Assembly: GCA_963698395.1 (NCBI GenBank)
Contig: CAVOQQ010000006.1
Location: 186,001 to 250,000 of the forward strand
Direction: 5' to 3'
Source: JBBQUN01 sp963698395
GTDB taxonomy: Bacteria; Actinomycetota; Acidimicrobiia; Acidimicrobiales; SZUA-35
Length of the DNA: 64,000 nucleotides
Shown: piece by piece, positions 31,558-40,384 of the stretch
How the letters are laid out: every line of letters starts with the position of its first letter
Numbering within the stretch: position 1 is the stretch's first letter
Program-made: the position numbers and the translations under genes
Notes under the pieces: model-generated
Database searches by the model: none
Told to the model about the DNA's origin: nothing
Seen by the model: the letters and a program-made list of their open reading frames with translations, nothing else

Positions 31558-32499
31558 TCAGTCGCAGAACGGCGAACGGAACCGGTCGAGCAGCAGCGGC
31601 GCGTCGGCGGTCACGCCGTAGCGCGTCGAGGGACGATCGCTCCACGCCACCGGCCGGGCGTCGGCCCCGCGGCGATCGGCCACGGTCTGACCGTTGGTGG
31701 GCCCGCCGATCGCCACCGTCACCGGCCCCTCGCCGAAGGTGAACGCATCGGGCTCGGTGAGGTACATCATCGCCGTCGGGTCGTGGGCATGGATGCCGTC
31801 GACGCCCTTGCGGACGTGGAACTCCTCGTAGAAGCGGGTGACCTCGCGCAGGAACCGGCCGCGATCGCCGCCTCGACGACCGAGGTCGTCGAGGTACGTC
31901 GAGCTCATCAGCACCTGTGTCGTGACGTCGAGCGGGACCAAGACGACCCGCCAGTCGGCAGCGAGCACCTGCTCGGCCGCATAGGCGTCGTGGATGATGT
32001 TGGCCTCGGCGACGGGGCTGGCATTGCCCGGCACCCCGAACGCCCCGCCCATCACCACGACCTCCTCGGTCCACTCGGTGAGGCGAGGCTCGATGGCCAC
32101 AGCGAGCGCGAGGTTCGTCAGTGGTCCGAGCGCAACGATCGCCACGTTGCCCGGGTCGGCCGACACGGTGTCGATCATCAACTGGGCGGCGTTGAGCGAC
32201 CCGGCGGCGACGGGCTCGACTCCGTGACCGCAATCGCCGAGCCCGTCCTCGCCGTGGACGAACGTGGCGGGCGGGTGCGGCTCGCCGAACAGCGGGCGAT
32301 GAGCGCCGGCACCCACCGGTATCGCCGAATCGGCGAATCGCTGGAGCACGGCGATGTTCGCCGTCGACTGAGGCGTCAGGCAGTTGCCGAAGATCGAGGT
32401 CATCGCCACCACCTCGATGTCGGGGCAGGCGAACGCATAGAGGACGGCAAGGGCGTCGTCGATGCCGGGGTCGGTGTCGATGAGGATCTTGCGGGTCAT
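31558..32499 (-). CDS. Inosine-uridine type nucleoside hydrolase
   Basis: A 313-residue nucleoside hydrolase. The calcium- and ribose-binding N-terminus KILIDTDPGIDDALAVLYAF is complete, as are VALGPLTNLALAV, VVMGGAFGVPGNAS, EANIIHDAYAAEQVL and the late IHAHDPTAMMYL. It should hydrolyse the N-glycosidic bond of purine or pyrimidine nucleosides for salvage. Its ATG overlaps the stop of the MmcQ-like gene by ATGA, so the two are co-translated. The secreted 5'-nucleotidase of this window could supply nucleosides. Confidence 0.92.
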   Translation of the reverse strand: MTRKILIDTDPGIDDALAVLYAFACPDIEVVAMTSIFGNCLTPQSTANIAVLQRFADSAIPVGAGAHRPLFGEPHPPATFVHGEDGLGDCGHGVEPVAAGSLNAAQLMIDTVSADPGNVAIVALGPLTNLALAVAIEPRLTEWTEEVVVMGGAFGVPGNASPVAEANIIHDAYAAEQVLAADWRVVLVPLDVTTQVLMSSTYLDDLGRRGGDRGRFLREVTRFYEEFHVRKGVDGIHAHDPTAMMYLTEPDAFTFGEGPVTVAIGGPTNGQTVADRRGADARPVAWSDRPSTRYGVTADAPLLLDRFRSPFCD

Positions 32500-32897
32500 G
32501 ACGTCGGCTGGTCGAGCTGCTTGACCAGGGTCTTCGGCGCGACCAGTCGGTAGGCGTCGCGCACGATCGCATCGACCTCGTCCCAGTCGGGATCGAGCGA
32601 CAGGTCGAGACCGATCCAGCCACGGTGGCCGACGTACGCCGGCACGAAGAAGCGGTCAGGTTCACGCTCGACGAGTTCGGCCTGCACGCCCGGCGGTGCC
32701 GGGCACCACATGGCCAGACGATCGTCGTCGTGGTGGCCGTCCCAGAGTTGGGCGATCACCTTCTTCTCCCGGACGAAGAAGGTCGGCGTCTGATGGCTCG
32801 GTCGTTCGCTGACGTTGGGGAGGGCGAGGGCAATCGCCTGGAGACGTTCGAGAGCCGCAGCGCCGGCGGGGGAGTTGATCGCCATGGTGTCCAGCAT
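32496..32897 (-). CDS. MmcQ/YjbR family protein
   Basis: A 133-residue protein of the MmcQ/YjbR (DUF419) fold, with ALPNVSERPSHQTPTFFVREKKV at the N-terminal part, an LAMWCPAPPGVQAELV block and a C-terminal VDAIVRDAYRLVAPK helix. The family has a double-wing DNA-binding-like fold but no established role. The start is either ATG 32897 or ATG 32885; the frame extends further upstream into the opposite-strand menA gene. It overlaps the nucleoside hydrolase by 4 bases and diverges closely from menA. Confidence 0.8.
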   Translation of the reverse strand: MLDTMAINSPAGAAALERLQAIALALPNVSERPSHQTPTFFVREKKVIAQLWDGHHDDDRLAMWCPAPPGVQAELVEREPDRFFVPAYVGHRGWIGLDLSLDPDWDEVDAIVRDAYRLVAPKTLVKQLDQPTS

Positions 32898-32905
32898 GCC
32901 AGAGC

Positions 32906-32911
32906 TAGAGT
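32906..32911 (+). promoter_or_regulatory. -10 box of menA
   Basis: TAGAGT ends 8 bp before GTG 32920, matching the leaderless pattern of other genes here. It lies after the alternative ATG at 32896, which argues against that start. Confidence 0.4.
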
Positions 32912-32919
32912 CGGTCGTC

Positions 32920-33795
32920 GTGACGACCAACCGCTGGGTACTCGGTGCCCGACCCCGCACGCTTCCTGCCGCTGTGGTTCCCGTGGCCGTTGGCACCGCA
33001 GCGGCGGTCGGCGTCGCCGACGGCGGCATCATCTGGTGGCGAGCGATCGCCGCCATGATCGTGTCACTCGCACTCCAGGTGGCCACCAACTATGTGAACG
33101 ACTACGCCGATGGCGAGCGAGGCACCGACGACGACCGAGTGGGACCGATTCGGCTCGTCGGATCGGGGCTGGCGACGGCCGGCCAGGTGAAACGGGCAGC
33201 CTTGGCCGCCTTCGCCGTTGCCGGCATCGGCGGTGGCGCCCTCGCGCTTGCCGTCGGCCCCGAGCTCTTCGTGGTCGGTGCCGCCTCGATGCTGGCCGGG
33301 TGGGCGTACACCGGTGGCCCGAAGCCCTATGGCTACCTCGGCCTCGGCGAGCTCTTCGTCTTCGTGTTCTTCGGGCTGGTGGCGACCGTCGGCTCGACCT
33401 ACGTGCAGACGGAGTCGGTCACGGGGCTCTCCCTGCTCGCCGCGGTGCCGGTGGGGTTGCTCTCGGTCGCCCTTCTGGTGATCAACAACCTGCGCGACAT
33501 CCCGGGTGACACCGTTTCGGGCAAACAGACCCTGGCCGTCCGCATCGGCGACCCGGCAACCCGCCGGCTGTACATCGGGCTGTTCGCCGTGATCGCATTG
33601 TTCATCGTGGCGTCGGCCACCGTGCGGCCACCGGCCGCGTTGGCGCTCGTGGCGTTGGTACTGGCCGTTGCGCCGATCAAGACGGTGCAGTCGGGTGCCG
33701 TCGGTCCTGCGCTCATCCCCGTGCTCGCGATGACCGGAAAGGTCCAGCTGGCGCTCGGACTGCTCTTCGCCGTCGGTCTGGCAATCGGCGGATAG
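32920..33795 (+). CDS. menA: 1,4-dihydroxy-2-naphthoate polyprenyltransferase
   Basis: A 291-residue UbiA-family membrane prenyltransferase that attaches a polyprenyl chain to dihydroxynaphthoate in menaquinone synthesis. It starts TTNRWVLGARPRTLPAA, typical of actinobacterial MenA, with the first Asp-rich motif in NYVNDYADGERGTDDDRVG and the second in INNLRDIPGDTVSGKQTLA. Eight or nine membrane helices are visible. GTG 32920 is chosen; ATG 32896 (eight codons longer) is possible. No other menaquinone gene is near. Confidence 0.92.
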   Translation: MTTNRWVLGARPRTLPAAVVPVAVGTAAAVGVADGGIIWWRAIAAMIVSLALQVATNYVNDYADGERGTDDDRVGPIRLVGSGLATAGQVKRAALAAFAVAGIGGGALALAVGPELFVVGAASMLAGWAYTGGPKPYGYLGLGELFVFVFFGLVATVGSTYVQTESVTGLSLLAAVPVGLLSVALLVINNLRDIPGDTVSGKQTLAVRIGDPATRRLYIGLFAVIALFIVASATVRPPAALALVALVLAVAPIKTVQSGAVGPALIPVLAMTGKVQLALGLLFAVGLAIGG

Positions 33796-33834
33796 CCACT
33801 CAACTCGCTCTCGGATCGTGCCGATGGGGAGGGA

Positions 33835-34728
33835 ATGAGTGCATCGATAGAGGCCTCTTCGGGCTCGACCCGCCGCCAGGGCGGTCCGTCGCGTCTCGAC
33901 ACTCGGCGCCAGCAGAAGATCGCCGGCATGGTGGACGGCTACCGGTCCACCGCCACGGTCGCCGCTGCGATGCGCAACGTCTTCCTCGTCTGGACCGTGC
34001 CGGCCGTCGCCTTGGTTCTACTCGGCACCCTCGCCCTCGATCGGCACCGCTACAGCTCGGTGGATGACACCGTGATCCGCTCGATCGGCGCGCTCCAAGT
34101 TGCACTCAGCCTGCTCTCGTTCGGGACCTTCGTGGGCTGTGTCGTGTTCGCCGTGATGTCGTGGAACAACGTTCGCTGTGTCGGCAAGAGCACCCGCATC
34201 CGCTACGGCGCCATCGTCAAGAAGCATCTCAGCGCCTTTGGTCTGGGCATCGTCAGTTTCGTCGTGTCACTCTTCTTCGCCGACCTGGCCCCGGTATTTC
34301 TGCTGGTCGCCGTGCTCTTGTGGGTGTATTCGGGCCTCTTCCTGTGGAGTTGGCTCTTCGAGATCGTCCGGATGCTCTGGCGCAGCGGCTCGCCCCCCGT
34401 CGGCTACGAAGACGAGCTCCCTCACTGGGGCATCGTGTGGATGGTGTCGCTGCTGACCTACTTCGGTGTCGTCGGCTATGACGAGGCGTATGCCGCGCAA
34501 CCTCGTCTCTATGCGATCCTCACGATCGTCAGCGGTGTGAGCGCGTTCGTTGCGGCCGTGCTGGCAGCTCGGTTGGTCGTTGCCATCTCGCAGCGCCACG
34601 ATGCGCGCCTCACGATCATTCTCACCCAGCTGGATGCTGATTCGGGCAACGACGGTTCGCTCGTCACGTCCAAGCAGATCGAGACCGCGTGGGAGCGCTC
34701 ACAGGCGCTGGTCTCGTTCGATATCTAG
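33835..34728 (+). CDS. Hypothetical multi-pass membrane protein
   Basis: A 297-residue protein with a basic Ser-rich N-terminal 45 residues. About six hydrophobic helices follow (roughly 48-68, 88-112, 130-150, 152-175, 203-222 and 230-252), then an acidic C-terminal tail of about 45 residues. No known family is recognised. GGGAGG precedes ATG 33835 at the right distance. Its stop TAG lies in the palindrome CTAG (34725-34728), which is also the stop of the convergent LLM gene, so the two genes overlap by 4 bp. It follows menA by 39 bp and may be co-transcribed with it. Confidence 0.75.
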   Translation: MSASIEASSGSTRRQGGPSRLDTRRQQKIAGMVDGYRSTATVAAAMRNVFLVWTVPAVALVLLGTLALDRHRYSSVDDTVIRSIGALQVALSLLSFGTFVGCVVFAVMSWNNVRCVGKSTRIRYGAIVKKHLSAFGLGIVSFVVSLFFADLAPVFLLVAVLLWVYSGLFLWSWLFEIVRMLWRSGSPPVGYEDELPHWGIVWMVSLLTYFGVVGYDEAYAAQPRLYAILTIVSGVSAFVAAVLAARLVVAISQRHDARLTIILTQLDADSGNDGSLVTSKQIETAWERSQALVSFDI

Positions 34729-35753
34729 CGCGCGACGATCTCGGCGATCTGACGCAGCAGCGGCGGTGGCCCGCTCACCATCAGCGTGTTGACGACGGAT
34801 TCGTCCCATGCTGCGAGGTCGTCTCGGATCTTGTCTGCCGGCCCGATCAACGCAACCGCTTCGACCATTTCGGTGGGGACCGCAGCGATCGCTGCCTTCT
34901 TGTCGCCGGCCAGGTAGAGGTCTTGGATCGTTGCGCAGGCTCCGTCGAAACCCATGCGGCCGAACACGTTGAGATGGAAGTTGGCCTCCTTCGCCCCCAT
35001 GCCCCCGGCGTAGAGCGCCAGCATCGGACGAATGGCATCGGCGGCCTTCTCCACGTCGTCACCGATCACGACGGGTACGACGGCGGCAACATCGAAGTTC
35101 TCGGCCGTGGTGTGAGCGCCAGGCCGAGCAAAACCCTCGTCGAGTGCGTTGGCGTAGAAGTCATTGTCCTTGGGTGAGAAGAACAGCGGCAGCCATCCGT
35201 CGGCGATCTCGGCGGTGAGGGCCACGTTCTTCGGTCCTTCGGCACCCAGGTAGATCGGGATGTCGGAGCGCAGTGGATGAATGGTCGACTTGAGCGGCTT
35301 GCCCAGACCGGCACCACCATCGAACGGGAGCTGGTAATGATTGCCGTCGAAGGCGACCGGCTCATCACGGGCCAGCACCTTGCGGACGATCTCGACGTAC
35401 TCCTTGGTGCGGGCGAGCGGCTTCGGATAAGGCTGGCCGTACCACCCCTCGACCACCTGCGGGCCCGAAGCGCCCAGGCCCAGACGGAATCGACCGCCGG
35501 AGAGATGATCCATCGTCATCGCGGCCATCGCCATCGCCGTGGGGGTTCGGGCCGAGAGCTGACAGATGGACGTGCCGAGGCCGACACGCTCGGTGCTGGC
35601 GCCCCACCACGCGAGTGGTGTCAAGGCGTCGGATCCGTAGGCCTCGGCGGTCCAGATGCTGTCGAATTCGAGTTCTTCTGCGGTGCGAACCTGGTCGACG
35701 GCTCCCTCCGGTACTCCCTTGCCCCAATAGCCGAGTCCAAGTGCCAAGCGCAT
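34725..35753 (-). CDS. LLM class F420-dependent oxidoreductase
   Basis: A 342-residue TIM-barrel protein of the luciferase-like superfamily, resembling the TIGR03559 group of F420-dependent enzymes: LGLGYWGKGVPEGAVDQVR, FDSIWTAEAYGSDALTPLAW, MDHLSGGRFRLGLGASGPQVVEGW and GPKNVALTAEIADGWLPL. It probably reduces or oxidises a cofactor-activated substrate using F420, but the substrate is unknown. ATG 35753 has AGGGAG at 7 bp upstream on the minus strand. It is not closely related to the other LLM protein of this window (27714). It diverges from the J-domain gene. Confidence 0.9.
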   Translation of the reverse strand: MRLALGLGYWGKGVPEGAVDQVRTAEELEFDSIWTAEAYGSDALTPLAWWGASTERVGLGTSICQLSARTPTAMAMAAMTMDHLSGGRFRLGLGASGPQVVEGWYGQPYPKPLARTKEYVEIVRKVLARDEPVAFDGNHYQLPFDGGAGLGKPLKSTIHPLRSDIPIYLGAEGPKNVALTAEIADGWLPLFFSPKDNDFYANALDEGFARPGAHTTAENFDVAAVVPVVIGDDVEKAADAIRPMLALYAGGMGAKEANFHLNVFGRMGFDGACATIQDLYLAGDKKAAIAAVPTEMVEAVALIGPADKIRDDLAAWDESVVNTLMVSGPPPLLRQIAEIVAR

Positions 35754-35855
35754 ACATCGCTCCCTGCGTGAGTGGGCCCATTCCGCCCGTTCGATCCGTG
35801 TGTCGCTGTGTAGCATCCCTACGCTGTCTGGGTCGAGACTCGAAAGGTTCCACCC

Positions 35856-36530
35856 TTGCCCCCTCCCACGAAGAACCACTACGAGGTTCTTGGCGTTCCG
35901 ACGAGTTCGTCGCATGAGGAGATCCGTCGCGCCTATCACGACAAGGCACGACAGTGGCATCCCGACCGCTTCCAGGAAAAGCCGCCGGCCGAGGCCGAGC
36001 GGGCCGAGATCTCGATGCGCCGGGTCAACGAGGCGTGGCGAGTCCTGGGTGATCAGCAGCGTCGCACCACCTATGACTACTCACTCGCCGGTCCGGTCAG
36101 CTCGCCCCGGCCCGGGGTGCAGACGTCGGCCGATGGCGTCACCCGGATCGACCCTCGACTGCTCGATCCCGAGTTCCTTGCCGCTCGTCGTCGCAGCCAG
36201 GTCGATGCGGTCCAGTACAAGAACTCCTGGATGCTGCGAGCCCTCCCGATGGTGGCGTTCATCGCACTGATCGCAGGCATCATCGTCTTCACCGCCTACG
36301 CCCGCACGCCTGGCACGGCCATCACCACCACGACCTTCCCCGGCCCCGACATCGGGATCGACCCGGGAGCATGCGTACGGCGGCTGCCTGATGCCGGCCT
36401 GCTTGCCCTGCCCTGCGATGGAAACGAAGACGGCGTCTTGATCGCTGTCACCATGCCCGGTGTCGCCTGTCCCGCAGGCACCAAGCTGACGCAACCGGTG
36501 CGCGACGGCATGACCGCCTGCCTGGGCTGA
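35856..36530 (+). CDS. J-domain protein with a membrane anchor
   Basis: This 224-residue protein has a J domain at residues 5-72 with the HPD motif in ARQWHPDRF, so it should stimulate an Hsp70 (DnaK). There is no Gly/Phe region or zinc finger. A single membrane helix (about 126-147, LPMVAFIALIAGIIVFTAYA) is followed by a short outer domain with two Cys pairs (ACVRRLPD, LPCDGNE, GVACPAG, MTACLG). It is probably a membrane-tethered co-chaperone with a disulfide-stabilised outer domain. The start is TTG 35856 with AAAGG 8 bp upstream. Confidence 0.88.
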   Translation: MPPPTKNHYEVLGVPTSSSHEEIRRAYHDKARQWHPDRFQEKPPAEAERAEISMRRVNEAWRVLGDQQRRTTYDYSLAGPVSSPRPGVQTSADGVTRIDPRLLDPEFLAARRRSQVDAVQYKNSWMLRALPMVAFIALIAGIIVFTAYARTPGTAITTTTFPGPDIGIDPGACVRRLPDAGLLALPCDGNEDGVLIAVTMPGVACPAGTKLTQPVRDGMTACLG

Positions 36531-36539
36531 GGTGTCACT

Positions 36540-36562
36540 CCGGGAGAGGTTCTCCTTCCCGG
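36540..36562 (+). terminator. Hairpin after the J-domain gene
   Basis: CCGGGAGAGG and TCCTTCCCGG can pair imperfectly around a short loop. It lies between convergent genes. No T-tract is present. Confidence 0.35.
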
Positions 36563-36602
36563 CGCTTCATCACGACGGCTGGAAACATGCGGCAGCCTTC
36601 GG

Positions 36603-36851
36603 CTACCAGCCTTCGACACGCAGGGAGCGTCCGCGGATGGCGTCGCCGAGACGAGCCGGCAGCTGATCCGGAGACCACTCGGCACTGAATCCGGAGACCT
36701 CGGCGGGCTCCTCCCAGGCGGCGTTCACCCCTGGCGCGAGGAGAGCGGCGAGGAGTTGGCGCTCCTCGCCGTCGAGTGTCTCGGCGAAGTCGCGAAGCTT
36801 GTCGAGCAACGAGTTCGCACCCGAGACGTGGTCTTCGTGCGTTTCGGACAT
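36603..36851 (-). CDS. 82-residue leader-like small protein divergent from the ABC exporter
   Basis: The protein has 82 residues, no signal peptide and no cysteine. Residues 14-40 form a strongly amphipathic helix ending in LLAALLAPG (33-41), a pattern that resembles leader peptides of exported precursor peptides. The rest (about 46-82) is rich in Ala, Glu, Trp and Arg and ends RSLRVEGW. ATG 36851 has CCGGAG 6 bp upstream. It diverges from the FHA-ABC exporter gene across 192 bp. It could be a cargo of that exporter, or just a small soluble regulator. I do not recognise it as a member of a named family. Confidence 0.65.
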   Translation of the reverse strand: MSETHEDHVSGANSLLDKLRDFAETLDGEERQLLAALLAPGVNAAWEEPAEVSGFSAEWSPDQLPARLGDAIRGRSLRVEGW

Positions 36852-37043
36852 CACTCGCTCCGGTTCTCCTTCGCATATGGCCAGTGCGGCCAACTCGGTT
36901 CTGCCACGAACCAGACGGGAATCTGCTGCCGAGGTTACGCGCACCTCTGTAATTCTGCGCTGGGGGAGCGTTCGGGTCGTTCGGAGTCACCGGACTGTAA
37001 CCGCGGCCGCCTTCGTCCGTCCGGGTGGAGGCAGAGGAGCAGT

Positions 37044-40000
37044 GTGACGTTCGAGATCGAGATCAACAACCCTGATGGCAGCCGTCGAGTCGTGGCGCTC
37101 GTCGACGACGTGGAGGTCGGTCGAGAGACCGAGGGTGTCGTCGTCGACGACCCATCGGTCAGTCGGCGCCATCTCCTGCTTCGACCATTGGCCGAGGGCG
37201 TCGAGGTCGAAGATCTCGGCAGCGCCAACGGCACGACGATCGACGGTGTTCGACTTCGTGGTTCGCGGGTGATCGATGACGACGTCGTCGTCGGCATCGG
37301 TGACACCGAGCTGCACCTGCGTCGAACGGATCGGGCAAGCGCTCGACCGACGGACTCCTCCGCGGGGGCGCCGGCCACGGTGATCAACGCTCCTGCAGCC
37401 AAGCGGTTGCGACCCAAGCATCCCTTCGAATCCGTCGACGGCGGCCTCGTGACGATCAACTACCTGCCAGGAACGGCCGGTGAGGCCGTCGCCAACTCGG
37501 TGCACGACACGGCCAAGCGCGCCCGCAAGGATCTGGCCGGATTCGGCTCTGAGCCATGGGGGGCCGCGGTATCGATCAACATCGTCGATCCGTACGCCGA
37601 CGCGGACGATCCAGACCACCTCGTCACGGGTGGCTCGGTCATCGACGCCGAGGCGAACACGATCTGGCTCGTGGTCACACCGGAGTCCCCGCCCGAGTCG
37701 CCCCACCGGGCGCTGGCGCTCTTGTTCGGATCGGCACTGCCGTGCGCCGGCGATCTCGATCATCTGATCGAGGGCTATGGGATCTACCTCTCCGGTGCCG
37801 TCGAGCCCGATCCCGACACGGTGGCAGCGCTCCCCGACGCGATCGAGGCACTCCCCGCCGACCAGCGCGGTCCACTCGCTGCGTCCTTCGTCCGCTACCT
37901 CATCGCTCGCGAGGGCGACGAGGTCTTTCGTCGTCTCCTCACCACGCCCGCCGGCCATGTTGCCGAGGCGTGGAAGGAGCACTACGGCCGATCGGCCCAA
38001 TCGATCGAAGCGGCCTGGCGATCCGACCACGAACGGGAGGCCCCGACGGTGGGACTCACCGAGTTCCTGCGAATGTCGTGGCGTTACCTCCGGCCCTATC
38101 GCTGGCGTCAGCTCGAAGTCTTCGGGTACATGCTGCTCAGCCTGGCGTTCACCGTCGCCTATCCGTTCGTCACCAAGCAACTGTTCGACGAGGCCATTCC
38201 CAACGGTGAACTGTCGCAGGTCTTCACGCTCCTCGGCGCACTCGGCGGCGCCTTCGCCATCACGTTGGTCGCCGGGCTCCGACAGACCTATCAGAGCGCG
38301 TCGATCTCCACCTCGGTGGTTCGCGATCTCCAAGAGGAACTCTTCGCTCGTCTCCAAACGGTTCCCGATGCCTGGGTCGCCAGACACCCACAGGGCGACG
38401 TGCTGTCACGCATGATGAACGACGTCCGGCGAGTGGAGTCAGGACTCACCACCGCGATCGACGGCGGCATCTTCCAGGTCGTGTCGCTGATCGTCTCCAC
38501 GGTGATCATGCTGCGAGTGAACCTCGTCCTGGGGCTGGTGGTCCTCGCCGGGGCACCGATCGTCGGGTTGGTCTACCGGCGGATGGGAGCGGGTGCGCAG
38601 TCCCGCAGTATTGCGGTACAAGAAGAAGGCGGAGCGGTCATGACCCTCGCCGCCGAGAACTATCAGGCCAATGCCGTGGTCAAGCTCTTCCGACTGGCCG
38701 CGTTCGAGCGTGCGCGATTCCGCCGGGCGACGGATCGACTGGTGCGAGCACAGATGCGCATGAGTCTCTTCGGCGGCCTCTTCGGCGTTGCGGTCGAGTC
38801 GATCATGACGATCCTGCGGCTGATCGTCATCGGTCTCGGCGCCTGGTTGATCTTCGAGGGCAACTTCACGCTCGGCGGCCTGGTGGCCTTTCTCGGCATC
38901 ATGGGCGAGGTGCTCGGTCCGGTCGTCGGCCTGACGTCACTCGGCCAGTCGATCCAGGCGTCGGTGGGAGCGATCATCCGGATCGACGAGGTGCTCGACA
39001 CCGAACCCGAGCCCGAAGGCAGCGATCTCCCCGCCTTCACGCCGCTGCAACGCGACATCCGTCTCGAAGGCGTGTCGCTGTCGTACTCGCCCGAGCGCCG
39101 TGCACTCGACCAGGTCGACGTGACCATCGCCGCCGGGACCAGGGTGGCCTTCGTCGGCCCATCGGGCTCCGGGAAGTCGACCATCTTGCGGGTGTTGATG
39201 CGGCTCTACGAGCCGGACGAAGGTCGAGTCGTCATCGATGGCGTCGACGTTGCCGAGCGATCGCTCGACTCGTTGCGATCGCAGATGGGCGTGGTCTTCC
39301 AGGACTCGTTCCTCTTCGATGCCACGGTTCGAGAGAACATCGCCCTCGGCTCGGTCGGTGCCAGCGAGGAAGAGATTCTTGCCGCGGCCGATGCTGCCGA
39401 GGTCGACAGCTTCGTCGGCAATCTTGCTCGGGGCTACGACACGATCGTCGGGGAGTCGGGCCGCAATCTGTCGGGCGGTCAGCGCCAGCGAGTGGCCATC
39501 GCCCGTGCACTGGTCGGCGATCCCTCGATCCTGCTGCTCGACGAGGCGACCTCCGCCCTCGACCCGGGAACCGAGCGACAGATCAGTGCCACCTTGGAAC
39601 GGGCAGGTGCCGGCCGAACCGTGATCGCGATCACCCACCGATTGACGTCGGTCACCGACTACGACCGAATCTTCGTCGTCGATGCCGGGAAGATCGTCGA
39701 GCAGGGCTCACACGAGGAACTCGTCGAACTTCGCGGGCTGTATGCCCGACTGTGGGCCGAGCAGACCGGCGAGCCAGTGCCCGAGCGTCCACCGTTCGAC
39801 CTCGAACCGGTGCTGTCGAAGCTGCCGCTGTTCGTCGATCTCTCGCCCGCTCAACTCGCCGAGCTTGCCTCCCGCTTCGGTCGCGTGGTCCTCGCTCCGG
39901 ATTCGATCGTGCACGAGGGTGGGCAGCTCGTGGTGGTCGCGGAAGGACGGGGCGAGATCCTTGCCGACGAAACGGTCGGGACCGCGGCCCCTCGAACGAT

Positions 40001-40319
40001 CACGTCCGGCGAGGTCTTCGGGCTGAATGCGCTGCTCGGCGAGCCAACGGGTGCCCGCCTACGGGCGCTCGAGCCCCTGACGTTGCTGACGCTCACCGAG
40101 GAGAGCCTGGCCGAACTGCGCAGTCGGTACTCGGAGATCGACGAAGCGGCTCGAGGACGGTCGACGATGGCGGCGTCGCCCGGTGGTCGCCGGTTGGTGC
40201 GTTCGACGATCGGTCCCTCGGCGGCGGTTCGATCCACGATCGCCGCTCGAGATGAGGGCCTGTCGGTTGCCGATGTCGCCGCTGTCGTCGCTGCCTCTCG
40301 GGCCCGCAGCAGCCGCTGA
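37044..40319 (+). CDS. FHA / degenerate metallopeptidase / ABC exporter / cNMP-domain fusion
   Basis: The 1091 residues contain, in order: an FHA domain (about 1-95, with VSRRHLLLRPL and LGSANGTTIDG), a gluzincin-like peptidase domain (about 125-330), a type I exporter membrane domain (about 345-640), an ATPase domain (about 665-905), and a CAP-like cyclic-nucleotide-binding fold (about 920-1045). The ATPase is intact: GPSGSGKSTIL, LSGGQRQRVAIARAL, LLLDEATSALD. In the peptidase part the HExxH zinc motif is replaced by HRALA, while the later IEGYGIYL Glu remains, so it is probably inactive but may still hold peptide. FHA-ABC proteins such as mycobacterial Rv1747 are regulated by a partner Ser/Thr kinase; one is encoded here at 44.4 kb. 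GTG 37044 has GAGGAG 4 bp upstream. Confidence 0.88.
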   Translation: MTFEIEINNPDGSRRVVALVDDVEVGRETEGVVVDDPSVSRRHLLLRPLAEGVEVEDLGSANGTTIDGVRLRGSRVIDDDVVVGIGDTELHLRRTDRASARPTDSSAGAPATVINAPAAKRLRPKHPFESVDGGLVTINYLPGTAGEAVANSVHDTAKRARKDLAGFGSEPWGAAVSINIVDPYADADDPDHLVTGGSVIDAEANTIWLVVTPESPPESPHRALALLFGSALPCAGDLDHLIEGYGIYLSGAVEPDPDTVAALPDAIEALPADQRGPLAASFVRYLIAREGDEVFRRLLTTPAGHVAEAWKEHYGRSAQSIEAAWRSDHEREAPTVGLTEFLRMSWRYLRPYRWRQLEVFGYMLLSLAFTVAYPFVTKQLFDEAIPNGELSQVFTLLGALGGAFAITLVAGLRQTYQSASISTSVVRDLQEELFARLQTVPDAWVARHPQGDVLSRMMNDVRRVESGLTTAIDGGIFQVVSLIVSTVIMLRVNLVLGLVVLAGAPIVGLVYRRMGAGAQSRSIAVQEEGGAVMTLAAENYQANAVVKLFRLAAFERARFRRATDRLVRAQMRMSLFGGLFGVAVESIMTILRLIVIGLGAWLIFEGNFTLGGLVAFLGIMGEVLGPVVGLTSLGQSIQASVGAIIRIDEVLDTEPEPEGSDLPAFTPLQRDIRLEGVSLSYSPERRALDQVDVTIAAGTRVAFVGPSGSGKSTILRVLMRLYEPDEGRVVIDGVDVAERSLDSLRSQMGVVFQDSFLFDATVRENIALGSVGASEEEILAAADAAEVDSFVGNLARGYDTIVGESGRNLSGGQRQRVAIARALVGDPSILLLDEATSALDPGTERQISATLERAGAGRTVIAITHRLTSVTDYDRIFVVDAGKIVEQGSHEELVELRGLYARLWAEQTGEPVPERPPFDLEPVLSKLPLFVDLSPAQLAELASRFGRVVLAPDSIVHEGGQLVVVAEGRGEILADETVGTAAPRTITSGEVFGLNALLGEPTGARLRALEPLTLLTLTEESLAELRSRYSEIDEAARGRSTMAASPGGRRLVRSTIGPSAAVRSTIAARDEGLSVADVAAVVAASRARSSR

Positions 40320-40369
40320 TCAGCGCCGGCAACCAGTCGCTGATCAGGACGGTACCGGCGTTGCTGATC
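40318..40369. terminator. Inverted repeat between convergent exporter and regulator genes
   Basis: GATCAGCGCCGG (40318-40329) and CCGGCGTTGCTGATC (40355-40369) pair over most of their length; a nested copy CGCTGATCAG lies in the loop. It overlaps the exporter stop and ends 16 bp before the regulator stop. A bidirectional terminator is likely. Confidence 0.5.
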
Positions 40370-40384
40370 CTCAGGGGACAGCCA

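Noticed and set aside
34725..34728. Shared CTAG stop of two convergent genes
   Set aside because: A neat coincidence of a palindromic stop. I see no functional meaning beyond compact gene packing.
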